From the NCBI GenBank assembly GCA_947489445.1, contig CANLDN010000005.1, positions 247,301 through 311,300 of the forward strand: a stretch of 64,000 nt of DNA, read 5' to 3'. The stretch comes from an uncultured Paracoccaceae bacterium. GTDB taxonomy: Bacteria > Pseudomonadota > Alphaproteobacteria > Rhodobacterales > Rhodobacteraceae. Below are positions 36,975 to 47,904 of the stretch, one piece after another. A program made the translations under genes and the position numbers. The notes beneath the pieces were generated by a model. That model was not told the DNA's origin. It saw nothing but the letters and a program-made list of their open reading frames with translations, and searched no databases. The number at the start of each line of letters is the position of its first letter. The first letter of the stretch is position 1.

Positions 36975-37189
36975 GGGGTGTCCTTTGTCATTTGCTGCAA
37001 TTTACGCCTTGCCATTGGGCAGCTGCATAAAGCAGCAGCACTGGCACTTTCGCGCGGATGTGCCGGACCCGCAAACAGGAATCGACTTGCGGGATCGAAA
37101 TTTGATGATACCGTTTGCCGCAATCGCCGAATTTCTGTGCAAAGCAGCGGCAAAGAATAAAAAAAACTGGACCACTTGGGAGGTTCTAT

Positions 37190-38194
37190 ATGCCCGATGG
37201 GGCGCTGCCTGTTCTGGATGTCCGGGACCTCAAAACTGTGTTCAAGACGCGGGCCGGAGAAGTGCACGCTGTTAATGATGTCAGCTTTTCGCTTAAACCC
37301 GGTGAATTGTTGGGTGTTGTTGGCGAAAGCGGGTCCGGCAAATCCGTTACCATGATGTCGCTGTTGGGGCTGCTGCCCTCGCCGCCCGCGGATGTGCGCG
37401 GCGGCACGGTCGGCTTTGGCGGCAAGGATTTGTTGCGCATCGACGCCGAAACCCTGCGGTCCGTCCGGGGCGGCAAGATCGGTTTCATATTTCAGGACCC
37501 TATGACATCGCTGAACCCGGTGTTCACCGTTGGCGTTCAAATCATGGAACCTTTGCGCAAGCATATGGGCATGAACAAGCGCCAAGCGACTGCCCGCGCG
37601 CAGGAATTGTTGGAACTTGTGGGTATACCGGATGCCAAGCGCCGCTTGCTGGATTATCCGCATCAGTTTTCCGGCGGTATGCGCCAGCGGGTGATGATTG
37701 CCATTGCTTTGGCGTGTGATCCGCAGGTGTTGATCGCCGATGAACCAACGACCGCGTTGGACGTGACCATTCAAGCGCAAATCCTTGAGTTGATGAAGGA
37801 ATTACGCAGCAAACTGGGCATGGCCGTGATCTGGATCACCCATGATCTGGGCGTGATTGCAGGTATCGCCGACCGGGTGATGGTGATGTATGGCGGTCAG
37901 GTTGTTGAACATGCACCAGTGCATGAATTGTTTGGCAATCCGCAGCATCCCTATACCCGGGCGTTACTGAAGACGATCCCGACTATTCATGGCGAACGCG
38001 CCGCCCGGCTGACGATTATCGAAGGCCAGCCGCCGTTGATGGTGGGCCCACCAACCGCCTGCCCTTTCCGCGACCGCTGCGATGTGGCGTTTGCGCGTTG
38101 TGCCCAAGAGGTTCCGCCGCGCTATGACGTGGGTCATGGCCATGATGCGGCCTGTTTCTTTGACGCAAATACCGGGGCACCACGCGATGTTTGA
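37190..38194 (+). CDS. dipeptide/oligopeptide ABC transporter ATP-binding protein (DppD/OppD-type)
   Basis: 334 residues from [15 protein letters not shown] (37190), preceded by GGGAGG. Walker A GESGSGKS, signature FSGGMRQR, Walker [13 protein letters not shown], and the DppD/OppD C-terminal extension with the Fe-S-like [14 protein letters not shown] segment. First gene of a five-gene importer operon (37190-42978). Its stop is overlapped by 8 bp by the next gene. Confidence 0.95.
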   Translation: MPDGALPVLDVRDLKTVFKTRAGEVHAVNDVSFSLKPGELLGVVGESGSGKSVTMMSLLGLLPSPPADVRGGTVGFGGKDLLRIDAETLRSVRGGKIGFIFQDPMTSLNPVFTVGVQIMEPLRKHMGMNKRQATARAQELLELVGIPDAKRRLLDYPHQFSGGMRQRVMIAIALACDPQVLIADEPTTALDVTIQAQILELMKELRSKLGMAVIWITHDLGVIAGIADRVMVMYGGQVVEHAPVHELFGNPQHPYTRALLKTIPTIHGERAARLTIIEGQPPLMVGPPTACPFRDRCDVAFARCAQEVPPRYDVGHGHDAACFFDANTGAPRDV

Positions 38195-39236
38195 CGAGGC
38201 GCCCAAACCGCTGGTCAGCGTGCGTGACCTGAAGATGCATTTTCCGATCTATGCGGGTCTGTTTCGTCGCCGGGTGGGCGAGGTTAAGGCGGTCGACGGT
38301 GTCAGCTTTGACGTGATGGAGGGCGAGACGCTGGGGCTGGTTGGTGAATCAGGCTGTGGCAAATCGACCTGTGGCCGCGCGGTTTTGCGTTTATACGACA
38401 TTACATCCGGCGAAATCAGTATTGACGGCCGTGAGATTGGGGCAATGCCCCAAGGACAACTGCGCCCCATGCGTCCGACCATGCAGATGGTGTTTCAGGA
38501 CCCACAGGCATCACTGAACCCGCGGATGACTGTCGAGGCGATTATCAAGGAACCGCTGGACGAGCATACTGACCTTTCGGAAGCGGATAAGCGCACCAAA
38601 GTGGCCGAGCTGATGGATGCCGTCGGCCTGAACCGCAAGTTTGCCAAGCGCTATCCACATGCGTTTTCTGGTGGCCAGCGCCAGCGGATCGGGATTGCCC
38701 GCGCACTCGCCCTTAACCCCAAATTCATCGTTTGTGATGAGCCGATTGCGGCTTTGGACGTGTCTATCCAAGCACAAGTGGTGAACCTGCTTGAAGATCT
38801 ACAAGAGCAGTTCGGCCTGACCTATCTGTTCATCAGTCACGATCTGTCCATGGTCCGCCATATCGCGACCCGCGTGGCGGTGATGTATTTGGGCAAGGTG
38901 GTCGAACTGGCTCCGCGCGAAGGGCTGTATGCCGAGCCTTTGCACCCCTACACGAAGGCATTGCTGTCGGCGGTGCCCGAACCGGACCCTAGCCTCGCGG
39001 CGACAACCGAACGGATTATCCTGCAAGGCGAAGTTCCATCACCATCCAACCCACCGGATGGTTGCAATTTCTGTACCCGCTGCCCCTCTGTCATGGATAT
39101 CTGCAGACGGGTTGAACCAGACTACCGCGAGGTTCAGCCGGGCCGTTTTACGGCCTGTCATCTATACAACGACACTGCCGAAGCAACGGCAGGTCTTGAG
39201 GCACACAAGAGCACCAACAAGGAGAAGATAAAATGA
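38187..39236 (+). CDS. dipeptide/oligopeptide ABC transporter ATP-binding protein (DppF/OppF-type)
   Basis: 349 residues from [19 protein letters not shown] (38187). Walker A GESGCGKS, signature FSGGQRQR, Walker [13 protein letters not shown]; the C-terminus [21 protein letters not shown] is the DppF/OppF-type Cys-containing tail. It forms the second, asymmetric ATPase of the importer and overlaps dppD by 8 bp. Its stop is overlapped by the binding-protein start (ATGA). Confidence 0.95.
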   Translation: MFDEAPKPLVSVRDLKMHFPIYAGLFRRRVGEVKAVDGVSFDVMEGETLGLVGESGCGKSTCGRAVLRLYDITSGEISIDGREIGAMPQGQLRPMRPTMQMVFQDPQASLNPRMTVEAIIKEPLDEHTDLSEADKRTKVAELMDAVGLNRKFAKRYPHAFSGGQRQRIGIARALALNPKFIVCDEPIAALDVSIQAQVVNLLEDLQEQFGLTYLFISHDLSMVRHIATRVAVMYLGKVVELAPREGLYAEPLHPYTKALLSAVPEPDPSLAATTERIILQGEVPSPSNPPDGCNFCTRCPSVMDICRRVEPDYREVQPGRFTACHLYNDTAEATAGLEAHKSTNKEKIK

Positions 39237-40960
39237 AACTCAAAGCAGCCCTTCTGGGCGCTGTTGCGACCGTTGCCCTTGCGCCGATGGCATTTGCCGA
39301 TGCGCATGAAGGCGAGCGCGGCCGCGACGGCGAAGTCAAAATCATCTATTGGCAAGCCGTGTCGATCCTGAACCCCTATCTGTCAGGCGGAACCAAGGAT
39401 GTCGAAGCTGCCAGCCTCGTGGTCGAACCATTGGCGCGCTACAATGAAAGCGGCAACATGGTGCCCTATCTGGCCACCGAAATTCCGACAGTCGCCAATG
39501 GCGGCGTGTCCGAAGATCTGACATCCATCACATGGAACATCGACCCCAATGTGACATGGTCCGACGGTACTGCTGTGACCGCGCGTGATGTGCAATTCAC
39601 ATGGGAATATTGCACCGCTGAGGGCGGCGGTTGTGCCCAAGGCGCGAAGTTCAGCAACGTCACCGGTGTCGAAATCATCGATGACAAGACTGTCACTGTG
39701 AATTTTGATGGTCCTGCACCAAACCCGTATCAGGCATTTGTCGGTCACGAATCTCCGATTATTCAAGCCGCTCAATTCGCCGATTGCCTTGGCCCGCGCG
39801 CGCCGGAATGCACCGATGCCAATTTCGGCCCCATTGGTACTGGCCCCTTTGTGGTCACCGACTTCCGCGTGAATGACGTGGTGCAGTTTGCGGCGAACGA
39901 AAACTACCGTGATCCTAACAAACCTGCCTTTGCGACGGTCACCTTTAAAGGCGGCGGCGATGCGACAGCCGCTGGCCGGTCCGTCATGGAAACAGGCGAA
40001 TTCGATTATGCCTGGAACATGCAGCTGGCCCCCGATGTCATCGCGGCAATGGCTGAAGGCGGTCAAGGTGTGCCTGTTTCAGCCTTCGGCACACTTGTCG
40101 AACGTCTTGAAATGAACCTGACCAACCCGTCGCCTGATGTTCCTGAAGGTGAGCGTTCAACGGTCGCCGCACCGCATCCGTTCCTGTCCGATGCACGGGT
40201 CCGCGAAGCGTTGTCGATCGCGATCGACCGCGAACTTCTGGTAGAGGTAGGCTATGGTCAGGCGGGTCGTCCGACCTGCAATCTGGTGCCAGCCCCTGCG
40301 ATCTATGCCTCTGATAACACCGCCTGTCTGACACAGGATATCGACCGCGCGAATGCGTTGCTCGACGAGGCGGGATATATGATGGGTGGTGACGGTGTGC
40401 GCGTCAACGCTGATGGTGTGCGCCTGTCGGTTCTGTATCAGACATCGACCAATGCCGTGCGTCAGGATTTCCAGGCCCTGATCAAGGAATGGTGGAGCGA
40501 GATCGGCGTTGAAACCGAATTGCGCAATATCGACGCCTCTGTCTTCTTTGGCGGTGATCCGGGGTCGCCGGATACATTCCAGCGTTTCTATGCAGATGTT
40601 GAAATGTATGCCAATAACTTCCCCGGCACGGACCCGCAGGCCTATCTGGGTGCATATCTGTGCGACAACATCCCATCGCCAGAAACCCAGTGGCAGGGTG
40701 AAAACATCAACCGGTTCTGCGATCCGGCCTATGATGCACTTTGGGCCGAACTGGCCGCGACTGCCGATCTGGATGAGCGGGGCCGCATTGGTCAGGAGCT
40801 CAACGATATGGTGACGAAGGACAGCAATGTGATCGTGCCACTTGTTGATCGTGGCCGTGTCTCTGCCCATTCCGTTACATTGGGCGGTGTTGTGCTGAAC
40901 ACCTGGGATAGTGAGCTGTGGAACATCGCTGACTGGTACCGCATCGGCGACAACCGCTAA
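39233..40960 (+). CDS. peptide-binding protein of the ABC importer
   Basis: 575 residues with a Sec signal ([22 protein letters not shown], cleaved before DAHEG) and no lipobox, so probably soluble periplasmic, as usual in alphaproteobacteria. SBP_bac_5 family: [22 protein letters not shown] and the hinge region [17 protein letters not shown] are visible. Unusually for this family it has several Cys pairs ([29 protein letters not shown] with RFCDPAY), likely disulfides. It is followed by a strong stem-loop before the permease genes. Confidence 0.92.
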   Translation: MKLKAALLGAVATVALAPMAFADAHEGERGRDGEVKIIYWQAVSILNPYLSGGTKDVEAASLVVEPLARYNESGNMVPYLATEIPTVANGGVSEDLTSITWNIDPNVTWSDGTAVTARDVQFTWEYCTAEGGGCAQGAKFSNVTGVEIIDDKTVTVNFDGPAPNPYQAFVGHESPIIQAAQFADCLGPRAPECTDANFGPIGTGPFVVTDFRVNDVVQFAANENYRDPNKPAFATVTFKGGGDATAAGRSVMETGEFDYAWNMQLAPDVIAAMAEGGQGVPVSAFGTLVERLEMNLTNPSPDVPEGERSTVAAPHPFLSDARVREALSIAIDRELLVEVGYGQAGRPTCNLVPAPAIYASDNTACLTQDIDRANALLDEAGYMMGGDGVRVNADGVRLSVLYQTSTNAVRQDFQALIKEWWSEIGVETELRNIDASVFFGGDPGSPDTFQRFYADVEMYANNFPGTDPQAYLGAYLCDNIPSPETQWQGENINRFCDPAYDALWAELAATADLDERGRIGQELNDMVTKDSNVIVPLVDRGRVSAHSVTLGGVVLNTWDSELWNIADWYRIGDNR

Positions 40961-40966
40961 ATCAAT

Positions 40967-40993
40967 TGGCGGGACAGTATCACCTGTCCCGCC
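40967..40993. promoter_or_regulatory. intergenic stem-loop between binding protein and permeases
   Basis: The 11-bp perfect arms TGGCGGGACAG (40967-40977 less the last base of the loop; stem 40967-40976 plus closing pair) and CTGTCCCGCCA (40983-40993) enclose a TATCAC loop. It sits 7 bp after the binding-protein stop. Such stem-loops usually protect the upstream mRNA or attenuate, giving more binding protein than permease. No T-tract follows, so full termination is unlikely. Confidence 0.65.
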
Positions 40994-41027
40994 ATCCCCG
41001 TTGAAAGACCTGACCTGAGGCGTCGCA

Positions 41028-42035
41028 ATGCTGACCTACACACTTCGCAGATTGCTTATGTCGATCCCGACGCTTTTGTTCATTGCTTTCGTGATTTTCA
41101 TGCTGCTGGAACTGGCCCCCGGTGATCCGATGGCGCAAATGCCATTGACGATCCCGCCGGAGGTCAAACAACAGATGCGCGAGGCCCTGGGCCTGGGCGA
41201 GCCCTGGTATATCCGCTTTCCGCTTTGGCTGAACCAGTTTTTCATCGTTGAGCCGCAATATTGGATCGACAATGCCTTTGGCACCAATTTCGCGGATGGC
41301 GCGCAGCGGATCATCAGTTTCCAATCCCGCAGCCCGGTCTTTGACGTGATCGCCGAACGTCTTCCGCAGACCTTGTGGGTTGTGGCCATGTCCTATGTGG
41401 TGGGCGTGCTGATCGCCTTGCCCATCGGCATTATCAGTGCTTATCGTCAGTATTCCGTTTTCGATCAGGCGGGCACATTCGTGTCGATGATCGGCTTTTC
41501 TGTGCCGCCGTTCTTTTCCGGCGTTCTGTTGATCGTGATCTTTTCGGTCCAACTCAAATGGCTGCCTTCGATTTACGACACCACCCATGTGGTGAATGAC
41601 TGGCAAAGCTTCAAATTCCAACTCCAGCAGATGATTATGCCGGTCATGGTATTGGCCCTGCAGACAACAGCGCAGGTCAGCCGCTATATGCGCGCTTCGA
41701 TGCTGGATAATCTGGGGCAGGATTATGTGCGGACCGCCCGCGCCAAGGGCATGTCGGAAAGCGTCGTTGTCATGAAACACGTGCTGCGCAATTCGATGAT
41801 CCCTGTGGTGACGGTCATTGCGCTTGGCATTCCGTCGATCTTTGGTGGTGCCATCATCACGGAGCAGATTTTCAAAGTGAATGGCCTGGGTCAGTTGCTG
41901 ATCATTGCCTTGCAGGGGTCCGATATCCCGATGGTCATGACCATCACCTTTCTGCTGGCGGTTCTGATTGTGATGATGAACCTGATTGCCGATGTGCTTT
42001 ACGGCATTCTGGACCCGAGGATCCGCTATGACTGA
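41028..42035 (+). CDS. peptide ABC transporter permease (DppB/OppB-type)
   Basis: 335 residues with six transmembrane helices. Typical DppB-type N-terminus (LTYTLRRLLMSIPTLLFIAFVIFMLLEL followed by PGDP) and BPD_transp_1 EAA-loop region DYVRTARAKGMSESVVVMKH. It pairs with the next permease to form the inner-membrane channel. Its stop is overlapped by 8 bp by the DppC-type start. Confidence 0.93.
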   Translation: MLTYTLRRLLMSIPTLLFIAFVIFMLLELAPGDPMAQMPLTIPPEVKQQMREALGLGEPWYIRFPLWLNQFFIVEPQYWIDNAFGTNFADGAQRIISFQSRSPVFDVIAERLPQTLWVVAMSYVVGVLIALPIGIISAYRQYSVFDQAGTFVSMIGFSVPPFFSGVLLIVIFSVQLKWLPSIYDTTHVVNDWQSFKFQLQQMIMPVMVLALQTTAQVSRYMRASMLDNLGQDYVRTARAKGMSESVVVMKHVLRNSMIPVVTVIALGIPSIFGGAIITEQIFKVNGLGQLLIIALQGSDIPMVMTITFLLAVLIVMMNLIADVLYGILDPRIRYD

Positions 42036-42978
42036 TGTGAGCCTGAGTAAGGAAGCCATCGAGAAGCCGCGCAATCAATGGTGGGATGTCTGGGATCAGT
42101 TCAAGACCCATAAAGGTGCTGTTTTCGGCCTTGGGTTTCTGATATTCATCACGCTTTTTGTCTCAATCGGTCCGCTGCTTTGGGATGTAGATCCGGGCAA
42201 GCTGAACATCCGCAATAAGGATGTGCGCCCGATTTATATGGGGTTGTTTGATAGCGGGGCAAAGGTCAATTGGGCCAACCCGATGGGCACCGACAATCTG
42301 GGTCGTGATATCATGGCCAATATCATGCAAGGTGGGCGGATTTCACTGGCCGTGGGCTGGACCGCGATGATCCTGGCCGTATTTCTGGGCACGCTGATTG
42401 GCGTGCTGGCCGGTTATTTCCGCCGGTTGGACGGCCTGTTGATGCGCTTTACTGATCTGGTACTGGCCTTGCCCCTGCTGCCACTGCTGCTGGTCATGAT
42501 GCTGCTGTTTCGCGATCCGCTGCGGGCAGCATTCGGTCCCGAAAACGGGATTTTCATCCTGATCGTGACAGGCATTGGGATCACGTCCTGGATGCAGACC
42601 GCCCGGATTGTGCGCGGTGACGTCATGGCGCTGAAAGAGCGCGAGTTCGTGCTGGCGGCAAGGTCGATTGGCACCCCTGCCCGGCGCATGATTACCCGGC
42701 ATTTGCTGCCCAATGTGTTGTCACCCATCATGGTTTCGGCAACACTTGGGCTTGCGACAGCGATCATCACCGAAAGCGCGTTGTCGTTCCTTGGCCTGGG
42801 CTTTCCATCGGATTTTCCGACCTGGGGCAAGATACTTTTTGATAGTGTCGACCGCATGACAGCCTTTCCGGAGCGGGTCATCTGGCCCGGCCTCGCAATT
42901 TCGCTGACGGTGCTGGCCGTGAACTATATCGGTGACGGGCTGCGCGACGCGCTGGACCCGCGCATTCGCGGCCATTGA
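42028..42978 (+). CDS. peptide ABC transporter permease (DppC/OppC-type)
   Basis: 316 residues from MTDVSLSKEAIEKPRNQWW (42028). A first helix near residues 31-51, then the BPD_transp_1 core with the EAA loop EFVLAARSIGTPARRMITRH. The conserved MGTDNLGRDIMANIMQGGRISLAVG segment is typical of DppC. Last gene of the operon; followed by REP-like hairpin copy 2. Confidence 0.93.
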   Translation: MTDVSLSKEAIEKPRNQWWDVWDQFKTHKGAVFGLGFLIFITLFVSIGPLLWDVDPGKLNIRNKDVRPIYMGLFDSGAKVNWANPMGTDNLGRDIMANIMQGGRISLAVGWTAMILAVFLGTLIGVLAGYFRRLDGLLMRFTDLVLALPLLPLLLVMMLLFRDPLRAAFGPENGIFILIVTGIGITSWMQTARIVRGDVMALKEREFVLAARSIGTPARRMITRHLLPNVLSPIMVSATLGLATAIITESALSFLGLGFPSDFPTWGKILFDSVDRMTAFPERVIWPGLAISLTVLAVNYIGDGLRDALDPRIRGH

Positions 42979-42981
42979 CGG

Positions 42982-43007
42982 GTAGGATGGGTTGAAACCC
43001 ATCTTAC
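42982..43007. repeat. hairpin (REP-like family, copy 2)
   Basis: The arms GTAGGATGGGTT (42982-42993) and AACCCATCTTAC (42996-43007) pair with one mismatch (a wobble in RNA) around GA. It starts 4 bp after the permease stop, between convergent genes. Its GTARGRTGGG...TTAC pattern matches the copies at 33168 and 44205. Confidence 0.65.
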
Positions 43008-43019
43008 ACTGGCCAAGCG

Positions 43020-43035
43020 TAGGGTCGGAACCCTA
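43020..43035. terminator. short hairpin overlapping the PLD-like gene stop
   Basis: TAGGGT (43020-43025) and ACCCTA (43030-43035) flank CGGA. The right arm covers the stop codon of the minus-strand gene. With copy 2 of the repeat it could form a bidirectional termination region; neither has a T-tract, so this is tentative. Confidence 0.35.
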
Positions 43036-44091
43036 GACCAAAATAGGTTCAGCCTGTGTGGTGATGATCCTGTCAATCTCTTCGCGTGCATAAAGAGCAA
43101 GGCGTTCCTGATCATCGCGGGCCTGCCCCGGTGGGAGATCAAGATCACCCAGCACCATGATGTTTTCGTCATTCAACAGGTTGGCCGGGCCAGTATAGTT
43201 GAAACTGCCGATGATCGTCAGCGTGTCATCGATGACCATCAACTTATGGTGCACCTTGCGCACCCCGGTGCCGGTTCTGTTGCGGTGCAGGGTTACATCC
43301 CCCGCTGTGAGCGTGTGCTTGGCGGCCCATGTCTGGTTCGCCTGTCTGCGGTCCAATATCCCGGTGACCTGTAATCCCTTTTGTCGTGCATTGACTAACG
43401 CATCGTCGATCCCGGAGGATTGCGCAAAGGTGAATGCCGCAAAATCGATCCGCGTCTCCGCCTTGATCATCTGTTTGATAAATTCCATCTCTGGCGCGTG
43501 GTCGGGCGCGAAAAGCGGTTTAATCCTGACGCCATCGACAAAGTGATCCTCGAGCGGCTTGCGCGGCACTTCAAGACTGCGTTTGCCGAAGATACCCTTG
43601 CGCATCTGCCGGAATTCACGGGCGTATTCCCGCGCGACCTCAACATCTTCGAGAATTGCGATGTGGTTGAGGTTCTTTGTTACGCCGGTCGTCGTAAAAT
43701 TTGTGGAGCCGGTGAGCGTTGCATTGCGATCCCGGACGATGAATTTTTGGTGAAAGATATTCGGGTTATAGTCAGCCTTGGCATCCACACCGACCCGAAG
43801 GATGCGCATCAGGAGTTCGCGGTTGATCTCTTGCGTGCCAAGGTCGTCATCAGCAGGCGTCTTGGCTTCGCGCAGATAGTCCTGTTCTAAAATGACCTGG
43901 ATACGCACACCCCGTCTGCGCGCGGCGATCAATGCATCGGCGATGGGCCGGTGGTCGAGTTCCTGAACGGAGACAAGCAGTTCTTTCTGTGCGGCACCAA
44001 TAAAATCGATGATCGGCGCTTCGAGACTATCGGGGGCGCCTATTGTATCCGGCCCCATGTAAAGCGTAATCGCGCCAACGGTGACGGGCAT
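43033..44091 (-). CDS. phospholipase D-like protein (two HKD motifs)
   Basis: 352 residues from MPVTVGAITLYMGPDTIG (44091); GAGAGGT lies about 6 nt before this ATG. Two phosphodiesterase motifs are complete: H114-x-K-x4-D (HQKFIVRD, followed by GSTNFT) and H282-x-K-x4-D (HHKLMVID, then GSFNYTG). No signal peptide is evident. Members act as phospholipases, nucleases (Nuc-like), or cardiolipin synthases; the sequence does not decide. No CDP-alcohol neighbour. Confidence 0.9.
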   Translation of the reverse strand: MPVTVGAITLYMGPDTIGAPDSLEAPIIDFIGAAQKELLVSVQELDHRPIADALIAARRRGVRIQVILEQDYLREAKTPADDDLGTQEINRELLMRILRVGVDAKADYNPNIFHQKFIVRDRNATLTGSTNFTTTGVTKNLNHIAILEDVEVAREYAREFRQMRKGIFGKRSLEVPRKPLEDHFVDGVRIKPLFAPDHAPEMEFIKQMIKAETRIDFAAFTFAQSSGIDDALVNARQKGLQVTGILDRRQANQTWAAKHTLTAGDVTLHRNRTGTGVRKVHHKLMVIDDTLTIIGSFNYTGPANLLNDENIMVLGDLDLPPGQARDDQERLALYAREEIDRIITTQAEPILV

Positions 44092-44168
44092 GGTGTACCT
44101 CTCAAATAGATCAATCAATGGCATGGAGGCTGGCATTGATTATCGATTCGAGCAAGTTCAACGCAAAT

Positions 44169-44194
44169 GGCCCCGTCGTTGTGCCGACGGGGCC
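44169..44194 (-). terminator. GC-rich hairpin downstream of pntB
   Basis: Perfect 10-bp arms GGCCCCGTCG (44169-44178) and CGACGGGGCC (44185-44194) with a 6-nt loop. Read on the minus strand it lies about 40 nt after the pntB stop and is followed by ATTTGCG; a short T-rich run (TTCATTT) follows on the plus strand. It also separates pntB from the PLD-like gene. Confidence 0.7.
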
Positions 44195-44204
44195 TTCATT
44201 TGCT

Positions 44205-44228
44205 GTGGTGGGTTGAAACCCACGTTAC
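44205..44228. repeat. hairpin (REP-like family, copy 3)
   Basis: GTGGGTT (44208-44214) and AACCCAC (44217-44223) form a 7-bp stem around GA; the whole unit reads GTGGTGGGTT...GTTAC. It is directly downstream of pntB on the minus strand, next to the GC-rich terminator. Core TGGGTTGAAACCCA is identical to copy 2. Confidence 0.65.
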
Positions 44229-44236
44229 GGTGTTGC

Positions 44237-45754
44237 TCAGTCGATTTTGGGTAAAAGCGTGTCGAGTGACGCCTTGGCATCGCCGTAGAACATCCGCGTA
44301 TTGTCCTTGAAGAAGAGCGGGTTTTCGATGCCTGAATAGCCGGTCCCCTGCCCGCGTTTGGAGACGAACACTTGCTTGGCCTTCCAGCATTCCAGCACCG
44401 GCATGCCGGCGATTGGGCTGTTGGGGTCGTCCTGTGCGGCCGGGTTCACGATATCATTGGACCCGATGACAATGGCGACATCCGTATCAGGGAAGTCGTC
44501 ATTGATCTCGTCCATCTCCATCACGATGTCATAAGGCACCTTCGCCTCAGCCAAGAGCACGTTCATGTGGCCGGGCAAACGACCCGCCACAGGGTGAATA
44601 GCGAAACGCACAGTCTTGCCCTGGGCACGCAGCTTCTTGACCAGTTCGGCCACAGCCGTCTGCGCCTGTGCCACCGCCATCCCGTAGCCGGGAATAATGA
44701 TAACGCTGTCAGCCTCATTGAGGGCCGTGGCCACACCATCGGCATCAATCGCCACCTGCTCACCTTCGACAGCCATCTGCTCACCCGCAGGGCCGCCAAA
44801 GCCACCCAGGATCACGCTGACAAAGGACCGGTTCATCGCCTTACACATGATGTAAGACAAGATCGCACCAGACGACCCGACCAAGGCACCGACCACGATC
44901 AACAAATCATTGCCAAGGCTGAAGCCAATCGCCGCCGCTGCCCAGCCGGAATAGCTGTTCAGCATCGACACAACGACAGGCATATCCGCCCCGCCAATGC
45001 CCATGATCAGATGATAGCCGATGAAGAGACCTGCCAACGTCAGCAGCACCAGCGCCCAGGACCCGCCACCGGTCAGATAGACAAAGAGCAAAATCACCGA
45101 CAAAGCCGCCGCAGCCGCATTCAGCAAATGCCCGCCCGGCAGTTTCTTGGCACTGGTGTCCACCTGAAACGGCAGCTTCGAAGACGATCCCGCCAGCTTG
45201 GCGTAAGCAATCACAGACCCGGTGAACGTCACCGCGCCAATCCAGATCCCCAGCACCAGTTCAACACGCAGAATACCAATCTCGACACTCGATTTCTTGG
45301 CAATCAACTGACCAAAGGCACTCAGCCCGTCATAGGCCTCCTTCGGCAGCCCAATCGCCGTGATGCCATCATCGCTGACAACACCCAAAACCTGACCGTT
45401 GGCCTCATAAATGCCGCCGATATAGTTGATCATCAGATCGGCGTTGAAGCCGACAAAGACGGCGGCCAGACCCACCAGCGAGTGCATGATCGCCACAAGC
45501 TCCGGCATCTGGGTCATTTCGACCTTTGTGGCCAGTTGATACCCCACAGCCGCGCCCAACGCGATCAGGATGATCGAAACACTCCCCAGACCGGACCCTG
45601 GCCCGATCAGCGTAGCAAAGACCGCAATCGCCATCCCGACGATGCCGTACCAGACCGCGCGCTTGGCGCTTTCCTGCCCCGACAGACCGCCCAGCGACAA
45701 GATGAAAAGAATACCCGCGACAACATAGGCCGCAATCGTGAATGCATTTTCCAT
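44237..45754 (-). CDS. pntB: NAD(P) transhydrogenase subunit beta
   Basis: 505 residues. Eight or nine transmembrane helices span about residues 1-310, followed by the NADP(H)-binding domain III with [37 protein letters not shown] and [19 protein letters not shown]. With PntA it couples the proton gradient to NADPH formation from NADH. 13 bp after pntA. It ends in a REP-like hairpin and a GC-rich terminator. Confidence 0.98.
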   Translation of the reverse strand: MENAFTIAAYVVAGILFILSLGGLSGQESAKRAVWYGIVGMAIAVFATLIGPGSGLGSVSIILIALGAAVGYQLATKVEMTQMPELVAIMHSLVGLAAVFVGFNADLMINYIGGIYEANGQVLGVVSDDGITAIGLPKEAYDGLSAFGQLIAKKSSVEIGILRVELVLGIWIGAVTFTGSVIAYAKLAGSSSKLPFQVDTSAKKLPGGHLLNAAAAALSVILLFVYLTGGGSWALVLLTLAGLFIGYHLIMGIGGADMPVVVSMLNSYSGWAAAAIGFSLGNDLLIVVGALVGSSGAILSYIMCKAMNRSFVSVILGGFGGPAGEQMAVEGEQVAIDADGVATALNEADSVIIIPGYGMAVAQAQTAVAELVKKLRAQGKTVRFAIHPVAGRLPGHMNVLLAEAKVPYDIVMEMDEINDDFPDTDVAIVIGSNDIVNPAAQDDPNSPIAGMPVLECWKAKQVFVSKRGQGTGYSGIENPLFFKDNTRMFYGDAKASLDTLLPKID

Positions 45755-45767
45755 TGCCCTGTTCCTC

Positions 45768-47348
45768 TCAAGATTTCTGGAACATGGCGAGCATGCGCCG
45801 TGTCACAAGGAAGCCACCGAAGATATTGATCGCTGCCATGAATATGCCGAGCGCGGCCAATATGGTGATCAGCACGCTTGTCGATCCAATCTGAATCAGC
45901 GCACCCAGAATGATGATCGACGAAATCGCATTGGTCACCGCCATCAGCGGTGTGTGCAATGAATGGGCGACGTTCCAGATCACCTGAAAGCCGACAAAGA
46001 CCGCCAGCACAAAGACGATGAAATGCTGCATGAAGCTCGCAGGCATCCCCGGGATCATCCCGATGCCAAGGATCAGTGCGGCACCAACGGCCAGCAATGT
46101 CACCTGATTGCGGGTCTCCGCCTTGAACGCCGCCACTTCCTGCGCCCGCTTTTCCTCAGCCGTCAACTCCTTGGGCGGCGCCTTTTTCGGCTGTGCCGCA
46201 ATCGCGGCCACCTTGGGCGGCGGCGGCGGGAACGTGATCTCACCCTTGTGGGTGGCCGTGGCGCCCCGGATCACGTCATCATCCATATTGTGGTTGGCCA
46301 CACCGTCTTTTTCCGGTGTCAGATCCGTCATCATATGGCGAATATTGGTGGCATACAGGGTCGAGGATTGCGCCGCCATCCGGCTGGGGAAATCGGTGTA
46401 ACCGATGATCGTCACACCATTATCGGTGACGATTTTCTCGTCCTTCACAGTCAGCTTGCAGTTCCCGCCGCGTTCAGCCGCAAGGTCCACAATCACCGAA
46501 CCCGGCTTCATGCTCTCGACCATATCCTTGGTCCAAAGCTCCGGCGCGTCACGGCCCGGGATCAGCGCCGTGGTGATCACGATATCCATATCCGGCGCGA
46601 TCTCGCGGAACTTCGCCAACTGGGCCGCAGCAAATTCCGGCGAAGACACAGCGGCATAGCCCCCTGTCGCGGACCCGTCCTGCTGTTCCTCTTCAAAATC
46701 GAGAAACACAAACTCCGCCCCCATCGATTCAACCTGCTCGGCCACTTCGGGCCGGACGTCAAATGCATAGGTGATCGCACCCAGCGAGGTGGCGGTCCCG
46801 ATCGCCGCAAGCCCCGCAACACCGGCACCCACAACCAGCACCTTGGCAGGCGGCACCTTACCGGCGGCAGTCACCTGACCGGTAAAGAAGCGGCCAAAAT
46901 TGTTACCAGCCTCAATCACCGCACGGTAACCCGCGATATTGGCCATTGATGACAGCGCGTCCATCTTCTGCGCCCGGCTGATGCGCGGCACCATATCCAT
47001 CGCGATGACGGTGGCGCCTTTCTTGTTGGCGGCCTCCATCAGCTTTTCGTTCTGGGCCGGATAGAAGAAGGAAATCAGCGTCTGGCCTTCGCGCAAGCGC
47101 TTGACCTCGGCATCCTCGGGCGGGCGGACCTTGGCGATGATGTCGGCTGCTTTGTAAAGTGCAGCAGCGGTTTTCACCACTTCGACGCCTGCATCCTTGT
47201 ATGTCTGATCGGAAAATCCCGCAGATTGACCGGCCCCGGATTCGATCACGCAGTCATAACCCAGCTTTTGCAAATCCTTGGCCGAGGCCGGGGTCATTGC
47301 GACCCGGTCTTCGCCTGGAAAAATCTCTTTTGGTGTGCCGATTTTCAC
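45768..47348 (-). CDS. pntA: NAD(P) transhydrogenase subunit alpha
   Basis: 526 residues. N-terminal alanine-dehydrogenase-like NAD(H) domain I ([20 protein letters not shown], then [20 protein letters not shown]), a Pro/Lys-rich linker near residues 370-400 and four C-terminal transmembrane helices. This is the fused enterobacterial-type alpha; some alphaproteobacteria (Rhodospirillum) have it split into two subunits. First gene of pntAB. Confidence 0.98.
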   Translation of the reverse strand: MKIGTPKEIFPGEDRVAMTPASAKDLQKLGYDCVIESGAGQSAGFSDQTYKDAGVEVVKTAAALYKAADIIAKVRPPEDAEVKRLREGQTLISFFYPAQNEKLMEAANKKGATVIAMDMVPRISRAQKMDALSSMANIAGYRAVIEAGNNFGRFFTGQVTAAGKVPPAKVLVVGAGVAGLAAIGTATSLGAITYAFDVRPEVAEQVESMGAEFVFLDFEEEQQDGSATGGYAAVSSPEFAAAQLAKFREIAPDMDIVITTALIPGRDAPELWTKDMVESMKPGSVIVDLAAERGGNCKLTVKDEKIVTDNGVTIIGYTDFPSRMAAQSSTLYATNIRHMMTDLTPEKDGVANHNMDDDVIRGATATHKGEITFPPPPPKVAAIAAQPKKAPPKELTAEEKRAQEVAAFKAETRNQVTLLAVGAALILGIGMIPGMPASFMQHFIVFVLAVFVGFQVIWNVAHSLHTPLMAVTNAISSIIILGALIQIGSTSVLITILAALGIFMAAINIFGGFLVTRRMLAMFQKS

Positions 47349-47454
47349 GGACCATCCCCCATTTTTGTGCCAGCAGTTCCTGATGGATTATAGGTCGGAA
47401 TAATATTTCACAAGGGATGGGTCGTAGCGTTCTTTTGTTGTCAGGCGCTAACAG

Positions 47455-47904
47455 TCATACCCAACGCCGGGTCTTTTCGCAGTAACGCGCAAATTCAGCC
47501 CGGAATTTGCGGCGCAACCGGTTCTCTTCTGGGATAATGAACCGCTGGACGATTGTGAACATGAAGAGCGGCACCAGAATCAGTGCGATAGGCGCATCCC
47601 ACCGCAGGGCGAGACCAGCGAGGATGAGTGTATCGCCGAGATAGATCGGATTGCGGCTGCGTTTGAAAATGCCGCTGGTGACCAGTTGGCTTGCCTCTTG
47701 ATGCGGGATCACCGTCGTCTGGCGCTTGCGCATTTCGGCAATTGCCAGCAGCATCAGCACGATACCACCGCCCACCAGCAGCCCACCCAACAGGTCGAGG
47801 ATCGGGCCACCAACACGCAGCCACAAAGGCTGCACATCCGCAACAACCCAGGTCATCGCAACGGCCAGCAATAGCCAAACAGGGGGAATGTCGATCCATT
47901 TCAT
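47455..47904 (-). CDS. isoprenylcysteine carboxylmethyltransferase/PEMT-like membrane protein
   Basis: About 149 residues from MKWIDIPPVWLLLAVAM (47904). Four or five transmembrane helices. C-terminal pattern typical of the ICMT/PEMT fold: SGIFKRSRNPIYLGDTLILAG, then RFIIPEENRLRRKFRAEFARY with the conserved PEE. These proteins bind S-adenosylmethionine; bacterial members methylate unknown lipids or small substrates. Confidence 0.82.
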   Translation of the reverse strand: MKWIDIPPVWLLLAVAMTWVVADVQPLWLRVGGPILDLLGGLLVGGGIVLMLLAIAEMRKRQTTVIPHQEASQLVTSGIFKRSRNPIYLGDTLILAGLALRWDAPIALILVPLFMFTIVQRFIIPEENRLRRKFRAEFARYCEKTRRWV

